A DNA stretch of 23,493 nt. Source: Chrysochromulina tobinii (Eukaryota > Haptophyta > Prymnesiales > Chrysochromulinaceae). The notes beneath the pieces were generated by a model. That model worked only from the letters and a program-made list of their open reading frames with translations, was not told the DNA's origin and made no database searches. The translations under genes and the position numbers were made by a program. Location of the stretch: positions 1 to 23,493 of the forward strand of contig JWZX01002956.1 of NCBI GenBank assembly GCA_001275005.1, read 5' to 3'. Numbering within the stretch: position 1 is the first letter of the stretch; each line of letters begins with the position of its first letter. Positions 8,048-14,765 of this stretch are shown one piece after another.

Positions 8048-8375
8048 ACGAGCTATCACGTATTTAGGTTACTGTACACGGACGCAACACCGTCTCCTTT
8101 TTAATCTCGCTTATATCGTTGTATGGTCAGCCCCGCGGGGCTATTTTATGGAGACGAGCGGCCAGTCGATTCACAGAACACAGTCGAGAGCCGCTGGGCA
8201 TCCACCTTGTATGGGAATCGTCTATCGTGAAGGATCCGATCTGTAAGTATCGAGATGAAGCGATCCCTGACTTTGTCTTGACTCGTTTTGGGAAGGTACC
8301 GGTACATGTAGGCACTCCTCCCCGTTCGGCAAGTGAGCCCCCATTCACAATGAGAAAGGAGGGGCTGATGGGTGG
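8048..8375. other. Intergenic between coiled-coil and TPR genes
   Basis: No gene is supported. A 14-bp palindrome (8129-8142) lies about 80 bases after the upstream stop and is followed by a T-rich stretch. The remainder is presumed promoter and 5' UTR of the TPR gene. Short open frames here have no protein-like features. Confidence 0.45.
8129..8142. repeat. 14-bp GC palindrome downstream of the coiled-coil gene
   Basis: AGCCCCGCGGGGCT is a perfect palindrome 82 bases after the stop at 8047, followed by ATTTTAT. Its 12-bp core is identical to one at 9797-9808 downstream of the next gene. It could fold as a five-pair stem with a CGCG loop near the transcript 3' end. Confidence 0.55.
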
Positions 8376-9695
8376 ATGGCACTCGGTGCCGAGGCTTTCG
8401 CTGACGTGCTGCGGCGCAAATGGCTCGGCAACGAGCACTTCAAGGATGGTGACCTCGATAGTGCCCTTTCACACTGGGATGAGGCGATTAAGCTTTTCGG
8501 CCCAGCGGCTGGCGATGCCACACAGGCCGCCGTGCAGGCGACTCTCCATGCAAACCGTGCGGAAGTTTTTCTGCGGCTTGAGCGTCACGCCGAGGCCAAG
8601 ACGGCATGCGACCGCGCCCTGCAGCTCGATGATACCAACTTCAAGGCCCGCTTCCGACGAGCGCGCGCCTGCCTCGCCCTTGGCGGCTTCGAGGAGCTAG
8701 CTCTGGCTGCCGATGATGTGAAACGCATACAGGCCGATGGAGGTACTCTGCAGAAGGCGGAGGCGACGCTGCTTCGCACGGCACAAGGTATGCCGCTGCT
8801 CGCTAGCCTGGCCGGTAAGGGTAATGCAAGTGCGTTCGCCAAGGCTAGCATCCCGGCGACCGCCTTCAGCGCAGAAGAGGCGGCGGCGGTCGATGCCGAA
8901 GCACGCGAGCGTGCGGCTCAGACTGTGGCTGCGCTCGCGCCCGAGATGGCGGCGGCCATGGCGAATGCCAGCGCGACGGGGCATCGGCCGCCACCGATGG
9001 CCGCTCCCGACGGCGCCCCTCCTCGCCCACCCGAGCCACGTCTCGGTGACCTGCAGCCCGTGGACCGTACCGATTGGATGGAAATGCTCGACGACCGGCC
9101 GGAGCTGCGCCCCGCGTGGCTCGTAGATGTGTACCGCACCTCGTTCAACGCTGAGGCGACGTGCGCGCGGCCGCCCGAGCGGCCTCGCCACTGCGCGGGA
9201 GGTGCCCGCGCGTCGCGGCTGAGCATCATCTCCGACTTTCTTCTCTTCTGTAAGCTGAGCGTCGCGAAAGGGGTGGTGCCCGCAGCCGACGCGCAGGCCG
9301 CCATCCGTCCCTTGCGTGCGCGTCGTTGGGAGTGGACGGCGCTGCTGCAGGCGGCGGCAGGCATGCTCGATAAGGGTTTCCATCCGGAAAAGTGTGGCGC
9401 CGTCCATCGCTACGGCGAGGACGCGGGCGACGGCGCTGAGATCCGTAGGCTAGCGACGGTCATCTACGAGGCAGGCGTGCCTGGTGGCGACTCCCTTGCT
9501 GACCGGATGCGCGACGGCATCAAATTGGCTTGCTGGGGCGACGACGAGTACGACGACGAGGGCAACGTGCGTCATCGCTTCTCGTTTGATCGAGAGCCCG
9601 AGCTCTTTGACGACGTTGGCGGCGTCGACTTGTGGAAGCAGCTCAACGAGGAGCTCAAGAAGGGTCGGCTCGGAGGCGGCTCCACCGCTCGATGA
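8376..9695 (+). CDS. TPR protein with a carboxylate clamp, probable Hsp90/Hsp70 co-chaperone-like protein
   Basis: A 439-residue protein. Three tetratricopeptide motifs occupy about residues 10-120, in the classical form GNEHFKDGDLDSALSHWDEA, NRAEVFLRLERHAEAKTACDRAL and FKARFRRARACLALG. The five residues that bind the C-terminal EEVD of Hsp90/Hsp70 in the TPR1/TPR2A class are all present with correct spacing: K15, N19, N60, K90 and R94. The rest (about 130-439) is an Ala/Pro-rich linker and a larger unrecognised domain containing TDWMEMLDDRPELRPAWLVDVYR and RWEWTALLQAA, ending in an acidic, then basic, tail. Such proteins bring clients or enzymes to chaperones. The start is the only in-frame ATG before the TPR. 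Chaperone binding is inferred from the clamp. The C-terminal domain may carry the specific function and is not assigned. Confidence 0.8.
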   Translation: MALGAEAFADVLRRKWLGNEHFKDGDLDSALSHWDEAIKLFGPAAGDATQAAVQATLHANRAEVFLRLERHAEAKTACDRALQLDDTNFKARFRRARACLALGGFEELALAADDVKRIQADGGTLQKAEATLLRTAQGMPLLASLAGKGNASAFAKASIPATAFSAEEAAAVDAEARERAAQTVAALAPEMAAAMANASATGHRPPPMAAPDGAPPRPPEPRLGDLQPVDRTDWMEMLDDRPELRPAWLVDVYRTSFNAEATCARPPERPRHCAGGARASRLSIISDFLLFCKLSVAKGVVPAADAQAAIRPLRARRWEWTALLQAAAGMLDKGFHPEKCGAVHRYGEDAGDGAEIRRLATVIYEAGVPGGDSLADRMRDGIKLACWGDDEYDDEGNVRHRFSFDREPELFDDVGGVDLWKQLNEELKKGRLGGGSTAR

Positions 9696-9795
9696 GTTGT
9701 CAGTTTGGGGCCTGATGCGTGCGACTGGTGCGCTGCGGGCTACCGGTACACGTATTCGTCAAGTCTCTTCTCGCGAATCAGACGAAGTAAGTGGT

Positions 9796-9809
9796 TGCCC
9801 CGCGGGGCA
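9796..9809. repeat. 14-bp GC palindrome downstream of the TPR gene
   Basis: TGCCCCGCGGGGCA is a perfect palindrome about 100 bases after the stop at 9695, followed by GTTTTGTATT. It shares the 12-bp core GCCCCGCGGGGC with 8130-8141, which is also downstream of a stop and also followed by T-rich sequence. Confidence 0.55.
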
Positions 9810-9980
9810 GTTTTGTATTGCGGCCAAGGCGACCGCTTCGATCCATCTTGTGGGATGCTTGGACCTTTGATGATTTTCGCGAGTGTGAATCAAATCAGAG
9901 TGTGAATGGGACACCCGACTTCCTTTCACGGGTGCGAGGAGGCGAAGGCTCATCACACGATCGGCTCACTTTCTTCAGAG

Positions 9981-10658
9981 ATGAGTAATGAGCGCCTGAT
10001 AGCCAACCTCGTCCGTGATCAGCGGTGCAGCGAATTTACGGCTGCCGCGATGCGCAGCATTGATCGTGCAATGTTTGTGCCCACGGCCGCACGCGCACAT
10101 GCCTACGAGGATAGACCGCTTCCGATCGGCCACTCGGTCACGATCTCAGCGCCGCACATGCACGCCGCGTGCCTCGAGCTCTTACCTCAGCTCAAAGAAG
10201 GTGCGGCAGCTCTTGACGTTGGCGTAGGAAGCGGCTATCTTGCAGCGGCTTTTGCTCAGCTCGTCGGGCCAACAGGTCGCGTGGTCGGAATCGATCGTCT
10301 GCCGGAACTCGTGCAGCTGGCCGAGAAGAACCTCCGAAGACACAACGCCTCGCTGCTTGAGAGCAAGCGCATTACTCTCGCGGTCGCCGACGGTTGGCAT
10401 GGCCTTCAAGACGACAAAGGGCCATGGGACGCCATACACGTGGGCGCGGCCGCTGCAAGAATCCCGACCGTGTTGGTGGAGCAGCTCAAGCCGGGCGGGC
10501 GTTTGATCTGTCCGGTGGGCCCCGATGGCGGCAATCAGCAGCTGATGCAGATCGACAAGGCAAGCGATGGCACGGTTACGTCAACTGCACTAATGGGGGT
10601 GCGGTATGTGCCTCTCATTCAAGGCTTGGGTGGCGGCAAGGCTGAGCTGCAAGGCTGA
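9981..10658 (+). CDS. PCMT1: Protein-L-isoaspartate O-methyltransferase
   Basis: A 225-residue enzyme that transfers a methyl group from S-adenosylmethionine to the carboxyl of L-isoaspartyl residues, starting repair of aged proteins; it normally acts in the cytosol. The sequence follows the family from end to end: an N-terminal helix ([12 protein letters not shown]), the substrate-contact motif SAPHMHA, SAM motif [10 protein letters not shown] (about residues 77-85), the acidic GIDR after the second strand, [23 protein letters not shown] with the following GGNQ, and MGVRYVPL near the end. The ATG at 9981 gives a length very close to the usual 225-230 residues. An in-frame ATG at 9906 would add 25 residues with no targeting character and is less likely. 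The stop codon lies in a 14-bp palindrome followed by a short hairpin. No essential motif is missing. Confidence 0.92.
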   Translation: MSNERLIANLVRDQRCSEFTAAAMRSIDRAMFVPTAARAHAYEDRPLPIGHSVTISAPHMHAACLELLPQLKEGAAALDVGVGSGYLAAAFAQLVGPTGRVVGIDRLPELVQLAEKNLRRHNASLLESKRITLAVADGWHGLQDDKGPWDAIHVGAAAARIPTVLVEQLKPGGRLICPVGPDGGNQQLMQIDKASDGTVTSTALMGVRYVPLIQGLGGGKAELQG

Positions 10659-10686
10659 GATCTCAGCGCAATCCTTGCGCATTTTT
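10654..10686 (+). terminator. Palindrome plus hairpin and T-run at the PCMT stop
   Basis: The TGA stop (10656-10658) lies inside the perfect palindrome GCTGAGATCTCAGC (10654-10667). Overlapping it, GCGCAA-TCC-TTGCGC (10666-10680) can form a six-pair stem, followed by ATTTTT. It resembles a bacterial intrinsic terminator, but the gene set is eukaryotic, so it may instead affect mRNA 3' end formation or be chance. Confidence 0.3.
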
Positions 10687-11090
10687 GTGCAGTGGCTGGG
10701 GAGCGCAGACAGGTGGATAGCCTTTGGTCTTTACGCGACGCAAATCGCGCAGCGGCTTACGTCAGCCGAGATGTTGCGATGGATTTGCATAGCCAACGCG
10801 TTTCGTCGCGTTTGCGGATAGTTTGCGGACGGGAGGAGCGATCGGATATTCCCCGCGGGTACACGCCGACCGAGCGCGTCGTTTACGAATTCGTTACCAA
10901 TCGAATTACGCGAACAACGGCCGGTCAGGGGCGTGTAAGTGCGGTGTGTGAAATCGAACGCAACAGAGCACAGCCTCTCACCAGGCGTTAAAATAAGACA
11001 GCAGCATGTTGCTGGCAGAAAACGCCGATATGTGCGTCGTGCAGCGCTCCGGCCTCCGCCCAGCGTCCACACCTTTCTCAAGCGGCACAC
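10659..11090. other. Intergenic between convergent PCMT and ankyrin genes
   Basis: No gene is recognised. Both flanking genes end here, so the region holds two 3' UTRs. It contains the PCMT hairpin, a GCGG/GTTTGCGG-rich stretch near 10800-10830 and a weak CAGCA/TGCTG inverted repeat near 11000. I looked for tRNA-like T-arm and acceptor pairing and found none. Confidence 0.45.
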
Positions 11091-13523
11091 CTACTCCGCC
11101 CATCGGCTAGCCTTCGTCCCCTTGAGCAGAGTATCGAGCGGCGGCAGCTCCTCGTCGTCCTCGTCGTCCTCGTGGGCACTTCGAAGGGTTGGGAAAGCTG
11201 GGAGCGTCGAGGCACGCTCCGAGGACTGCGCGGGTGCAGAGGGGCCACCTAGGCCACGTCCGCCGCGGTGGGAGTCGCTGCCGAAGCGCTCAGAACGGCC
11301 ATGGCTGTCACCTCCGCTAAAGCGCTCAGAACGGTCATGACCGCCACTACTGTGGCCGCTTCGACTGCCAGCACCCACGCTGCCGCTACCACCACCGCCG
11401 CCGCTGCTGTGCGCACTGCCTCCACCGCTTCGGCCTCCTCCTCCTCCGCCACCATTCCCTCCGCCGCCTTTGCCGCCCCTGCCCCCTTGCTCTCGCTCCC
11501 ACCGCTCCCGCGCACTCGACATACTCGTGTCCTCCATCTCGCGGTAGCGCCCGCCTCCGCCTCCGCCTCCGCCTCCGCCTCCGCCGCTGCCCTTGGGCTT
11601 CGCGGCGAACCGTCCAAAGGGATCCTCCGAGCTCGCCCCCGAAACAATAGGGGTTTGCGAAGCTGCAGCTGGGAGCAGCGGACCGTCGGCGCTCGTCACG
11701 GCGCTCGAACCGCGACAGGCAGCGGCCTCGCGCGCTTCACGTTCCATCCGCGCCCGGATGGCTTCCTCTGGCGTCTGGCGCCCGTACCCGCCCTTACTCC
11801 TGCCGCCACGCGAAGAAGCCGCGGCGCCGGGGGCGGAGGCACACCCGTCGTAGTCGTCCGCGGCCGCCGCCGCAGCAGCACGGCCCGCGAAGCCACCATC
11901 GCGCTGCTCGCGCTCCTGCTCGGCGATCGCCTGCTGTTGGCGCTGCCTCATGCGCTCGAGCGCTTGCCGCCGCCTCTCCTCCTCAAACTTGGCCTTCTCT
12001 GCTTGCTGCTGCTGATGATGCGGCTGCGGCTGCGGCTGCGGCTGCGGCTGCGGCTGCGGCTGCGGCTGCGGCTGCTGCGCCGTGGACTTCGACTTGGGCA
12101 CCTGTTGACCACTGCCCTTACCGCCACCGCTGCCGCCGCCACCGCCAGATGGTGGGTCTTTGGGCGCCATGTTGGGCGCCTTGGGAGTGCCGCTGCCGCC
12201 TGTGGGCTTCTTGGCACCTTCGGCCATCTGCTGCTCGACAGCCGTACCCGTACCCTCCGCCGCCCGCTTCGCCGCCATGAATTCCTCCATAGTCATGCGC
12301 ACCACAACCGTTGAGTCTCCCTCACCATCATTGTCCTCGGCCTCCTCTGCCTCCTCCTCCTCCTCCTCCTCCTCCTCCTCCTCCGCATCGGCCGCCCCGG
12401 CCTCCTGCCAGGCGCCTGCGAAGCGCACAACGGCCGTCGCGAAGCTCGGATGCTCAGCGGCTGCGTGCACAAACGGGCCGCCGCGACGCACCCACTCGCT
12501 CACAAACTGCACCACGCGCTCGTGCTCCGCTGCCGGGAGCACCGCGCGCGTGCGTCTCGCCTCACACGCACCAGCGAGCATCTCGAGGACGGTGGTCCAG
12601 ACCCGCCGCGACTCTGCTTCCCCGAGCACAAACCGTGCGTCGGCGAGGTTTTCCAAGGCAGTCTCGTGCTCTCCCATCGTGCGTGTCGGAAAGACATAGC
12701 TGGCCCACGCGCCCGCCGAGCCGCCCTCGCGGTAGGGAGATCCCCGCTTCCAAATGGTATCTCCTTTATGCTCCCCCAAAGGCCTTAGGGCATCGCGCAC
12801 ACCGCATAATGCAGATCTCTGCTCAACAAGCAGCCGCTGAGCCGATGCCGAGGGAGCCGTTGCCGAGGGCACGGCCGAAGCGCCCTCCACGGTAGTCTCC
12901 TCCACCCGCGCCCCGCCCTTGGTCTTGGTGCCGCCCTTGGCGGCGCCGGCCGGCGCTGGGGCAGCGCCCTTCGAGATGGGTGAGCTGGTCTCTGGATGTT
13001 CACTCATGATCCGGCGCATCGCCTCGCACCGTGCGGTGCTGTCGGACTTCGCGGCGATCTCGTCCGTCATCGCGTCGGCCACGGCCTCGTCCAGCCTCCC
13101 TTGAGCTACGGCGCGCTCCATGTACTCGTCGAATTGCGCCTCGAGCGTGCTCTCGCTGATGTCGAGCGCGGCAATCGTGTCCACTAGCACCGCCACTGCC
13201 GTGGGCGCGACCTCCGCTGATTTGGCAGTGGTGAGCGCCGCTGCCTCGAGCCTTGCGACGACTGCCGACTGGTTCTTGTCCCTCGCCAGCGTACATGCCG
13301 TTTTGCCCTGTGCATTCAGTACATGCGGGGAGGCACCAGATGACAGCAGATACTCCACAACTTCGACGTGGCCTTTGCTCGCTGCGGCGTGGAGCAAAGT
13401 GTAGCCTTTGAAGAGACCGACAGGACGGACGACGTCCACTGCAACGTCGCGACCAACTAAAGCCTTCAACTCCATCAGATTACCATTCGACGCGAGTGTG
13501 AAGGCACGCACAATTGCAGCCAT
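11091..13523 (-). CDS. Ankyrin-repeat protein with long low-complexity and Gly/Arg-rich C-terminal half
   Basis: An 810-residue protein. The first 95 residues hold ankyrin-type repeats (YTLLHAAASKGHVEVVEYLL, then NAQGKTACTLARDKNQS). Residues about 110-190 are helical and acidic. A second folded-looking region (about 230-370) contains WKRGSPYREGG and EHERVVQFVSEWVRRGGPFV and matches nothing I know. The rest is low complexity: about a dozen consecutive Glu, a Pro-Gln alternation encoded by nine CGGCTG hexamers, a charged Gln/Glu/Arg coiled coil, poly-Ala, two Gly tracts with RGG-like pieces, and Ser/Gly/His/Arg repeats containing SERF. It ends PPLDTLLKGTKASRWAE. Gly/Arg and Gln tracts are common in RNA-binding or condensate-forming proteins, but no RNA-binding domain is visible. 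The ATG at 13521-13523 is the first in frame; TTGAC repeats lie 41 bases upstream. The ankyrin call is good; the function is unknown. Confidence 0.8.
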   Translation of the reverse strand: MAAIVRAFTLASNGNLMELKALVGRDVAVDVVRPVGLFKGYTLLHAAASKGHVEVVEYLLSSGASPHVLNAQGKTACTLARDKNQSAVVARLEAAALTTAKSAEVAPTAVAVLVDTIAALDISESTLEAQFDEYMERAVAQGRLDEAVADAMTDEIAAKSDSTARCEAMRRIMSEHPETSSPISKGAAPAPAGAAKGGTKTKGGARVEETTVEGASAVPSATAPSASAQRLLVEQRSALCGVRDALRPLGEHKGDTIWKRGSPYREGGSAGAWASYVFPTRTMGEHETALENLADARFVLGEAESRRVWTTVLEMLAGACEARRTRAVLPAAEHERVVQFVSEWVRRGGPFVHAAAEHPSFATAVVRFAGAWQEAGAADAEEEEEEEEEEEAEEAEDNDGEGDSTVVVRMTMEEFMAAKRAAEGTGTAVEQQMAEGAKKPTGGSGTPKAPNMAPKDPPSGGGGGSGGGKGSGQQVPKSKSTAQQPQPQPQPQPQPQPQPQPHHQQQQAEKAKFEEERRRQALERMRQRQQQAIAEQEREQRDGGFAGRAAAAAAADDYDGCASAPGAAASSRGGRSKGGYGRQTPEEAIRARMEREAREAAACRGSSAVTSADGPLLPAAASQTPIVSGASSEDPFGRFAAKPKGSGGGGGGGGGGGGRYREMEDTSMSSARERWEREQGGRGGKGGGGNGGGGGGGRSGGGSAHSSGGGGGSGSVGAGSRSGHSSGGHDRSERFSGGDSHGRSERFGSDSHRGGRGLGGPSAPAQSSERASTLPAFPTLRSAHEDDEDDEELPPLDTLLKGTKASRWAE
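11551..11580. repeat. CCGCCT hexamer microsatellite (poly-Gly tract)
   Basis: Five tandem CCGCCT units in the ankyrin gene encode Gly-Gly on the minus strand, and the Gly tract extends further through degenerate codons. This site is prone to length change. Confidence 0.8.
12021..12074. repeat. CGGCTG hexamer microsatellite (Pro-Gln tract)
   Basis: Nine uninterrupted CGGCTG units. On the coding (minus) strand they give alternating Gln and Pro. Perfect units at DNA level point to recent slippage expansion rather than selection for the peptide alone. Confidence 0.85.
12351..12384. repeat. CTC trinucleotide microsatellite (poly-Glu tract)
   Basis: An almost uninterrupted CTC/TCC run encodes about eleven successive Glu residues on the minus strand, marking the junction between the second folded-looking region and the disordered half of the ankyrin protein. 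Confidence 0.8.
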
Positions 13524-13564
13524 GGCAGGCCCCGCGCCGCTCCAAGACGGGGGAGCCGGCAACA

Positions 13565-13584
13565 GTCAAGTCAAGTCAAGTCAA
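13565..13584 (-). promoter_or_regulatory. TTGAC pentamer array upstream of the ankyrin gene
   Basis: Four exact GTCAA units on the plus strand read TTGAC four times on the gene's strand, ending 41 bases before its ATG. A matching array lies just upstream of the minus-strand gene starting at 16578. The array could be a cis-element or part of the 5' UTR. TTGAC is also the core of the plant W-box, but no binding factor can be inferred here. Confidence 0.5.
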
Positions 13585-13595
13585 GTACATACAGT

Positions 13596-13607
13596 AGCAA
13601 GCTTGCT
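13596..13607. repeat. 12-bp palindrome AGCAAGCTTGCT
   Basis: A perfect palindrome between the TTGAC array and the 3' end of the gene at 13654, followed by several GTAC words. It might lie in the promoter of the ankyrin gene. Significance is uncertain. Confidence 0.35.
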
Positions 13608-13653
13608 TGTACAGTACATTGTACCCGGTACGCCTACTATGCTGGATTGCTGG

Positions 13654-14571
13654 TCAACCGCCTTGATCCACGCCCCCCCTCCTCATGTGTACGGTGACCT
13701 CTCCACCATCCACTCCCGCACACGAGGGCATCGGCATCCGCGACAGTATCTGCTCGAGGAGCGCCGCGTTCGGGTACCCCGCACTCGAGGCGAAGCAGTG
13801 TGTCTCCTCCGCCACCGCGACGGCGCGCCCGCCCGGCAGCGGCAAGCGCACGCCCTCGTGTGCGCTCAGCACGGCGCGCGCCGCCGTTCGGAGTGAGAAG
13901 GCAATGGCCACGTGGTCGTGGATCTTGATATGCTCCGTCTCGAGATCGTGGAGCGCGAGATTCCAGCCCTCGGCGCATAGGTGCGCGTAGCTGCGGCTCG
14001 CACGTAGTGAGCTGTGCTGGCCAGCCAGCTTGGTGTACGAGAGCGCGAAGGGCAGCGGGTCGACGAGCAGCACCCCCCGCGCGCCCAGCCAGGTCAGCAC
14101 TCCCGATTTGGAGGCCCCGTCCCTCTTCACGAACGCAGGAGGTGTCTCACCGAGGTGCGAGGCCACGGCTTGCACAATGGGGCCAAGGAGGCCGCCGGCG
14201 TACTCGTCGTCATCCGGCTTGAAGATGTAACTCACGGGCTCGTCCGGGCCGCGCCACGGCGGCGCCTCGGCCACGAGGAGCAGCCGCACTGGCTGCACGA
14301 GTCGCGTGCTTACATATTCTCGCCACCAGCCGCGCGTCGTCGAGAAGATGGTGTCGAGTCGCGCGTGTGGATAAACGTGTGCTCGCGCACACGGCAGTTT
14401 GTCCAAGGCCGCAAAACACGCCGCGCCTCTCGTAGGCCCCAAGGCTGCCGTGAGAGCGGCGGTGAGAGCTGGCGCTGCCACCAGAGTTGCCACGCCAGTG
14501 TAGCTCTCCCAGTCGGCGTCGCCGATGTCGTCGCCGCCCCCGCCAAAGGCGTCGAGCCGCCTCCACTTCAT
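13654..14571 (-). CDS. Unknown protein with a possible uracil-DNA-glycosylase-like fold
   Basis: A 305-residue protein, not firmly recognised. The most telling segment is residues 97-106, a buried strand followed by AEAPPW (LLLVAEAPPW), then a nearby YIF and an acidic DDDEYAGG. This resembles the ESPP variant of the uracil-DNA-glycosylase superfamily, where motif I is a strand followed by GE(A/S)P. A second hydrophobic strand ending in DPLPF (GVLLVDPLPFAL), and a late ETHCFASSAGYPN block, sit where that superfamily has its second and C-terminal motifs. If so, it may be a base-excision enzyme or an inactive relative; the catalytic residues cannot be confirmed by eye. The start is the ATG at 14569-14571. 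No targeting peptide is obvious. It is divergent from the gene at 14766, with 194 bases between them. The coding call is good; the fold suggestion is tentative. Confidence 0.65.
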   Translation of the reverse strand: MKWRRLDAFGGGGDDIGDADWESYTGVATLVAAPALTAALTAALGPTRGAACFAALDKLPCARAHVYPHARLDTIFSTTRGWWREYVSTRLVQPVRLLLVAEAPPWRGPDEPVSYIFKPDDDEYAGGLLGPIVQAVASHLGETPPAFVKRDGASKSGVLTWLGARGVLLVDPLPFALSYTKLAGQHSSLRASRSYAHLCAEGWNLALHDLETEHIKIHDHVAIAFSLRTAARAVLSAHEGVRLPLPGGRAVAVAEETHCFASSAGYPNAALLEQILSRMPMPSCAGVDGGEVTVHMRRGGVDQGG

Positions 14572-14765
14572 CGTGTGAATACCGGTTTCGGGTCAGAACA
14601 CTTTTCACAGCAGCGAATTGGTAGAGGAAGATGGCGCGGGCATTCCGAAGGGGCTGCCAAAGGAAACGCGTGGTTGCGTGAAGATTCCGGATTTCGCCGC
14701 GAGAGGCAAGATCACGCGACTGAGGGCACATTTCCAGCCCATTTTGCACGCCGAAAGCCAGCACA
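14572..14765. promoter_or_regulatory. Divergent intergenic region, probable bidirectional promoter
   Basis: These 194 bases separate two divergent ATGs. They contain CTTTTCACA at 14601-14609, identical to 1423-1431, and no evident TATA box. Confidence 0.45.

Noticed and set aside
8119-8700. Plus-strand frame overlapping the start of the TPR gene
   Set aside because: It runs into the TPR coding region in another frame and has no protein-like features beyond the intergenic gap.
9906-9980. Longer start for PCMT at 9906
   Set aside because: The extra 25 residues have no targeting character, and the ATG at 9981 matches the family start and length.
10692-10991. Small plus-strand frame in the convergent gap
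   Set aside because: About 100 codons with no domain, no hydrophobic signal and biased composition; likely chance.
10659-11090. Possible tRNA or other structured RNA in the convergent gap
   Set aside because: No seven-pair acceptor stem with a matching T-arm could be found; only short hairpins.
11268-12314. Long plus-strand frame opposite the low-complexity ankyrin gene
   Set aside because: It consists mainly of repeat translations (Leu-Arg, Ala-Ser, Pro strings) from the CGGCTG and CCGCCT tracts.
13524-13562. Upstream extension of the ankyrin protein
   Set aside because: It would start at TTG. The first ATG is at 13521-13523.
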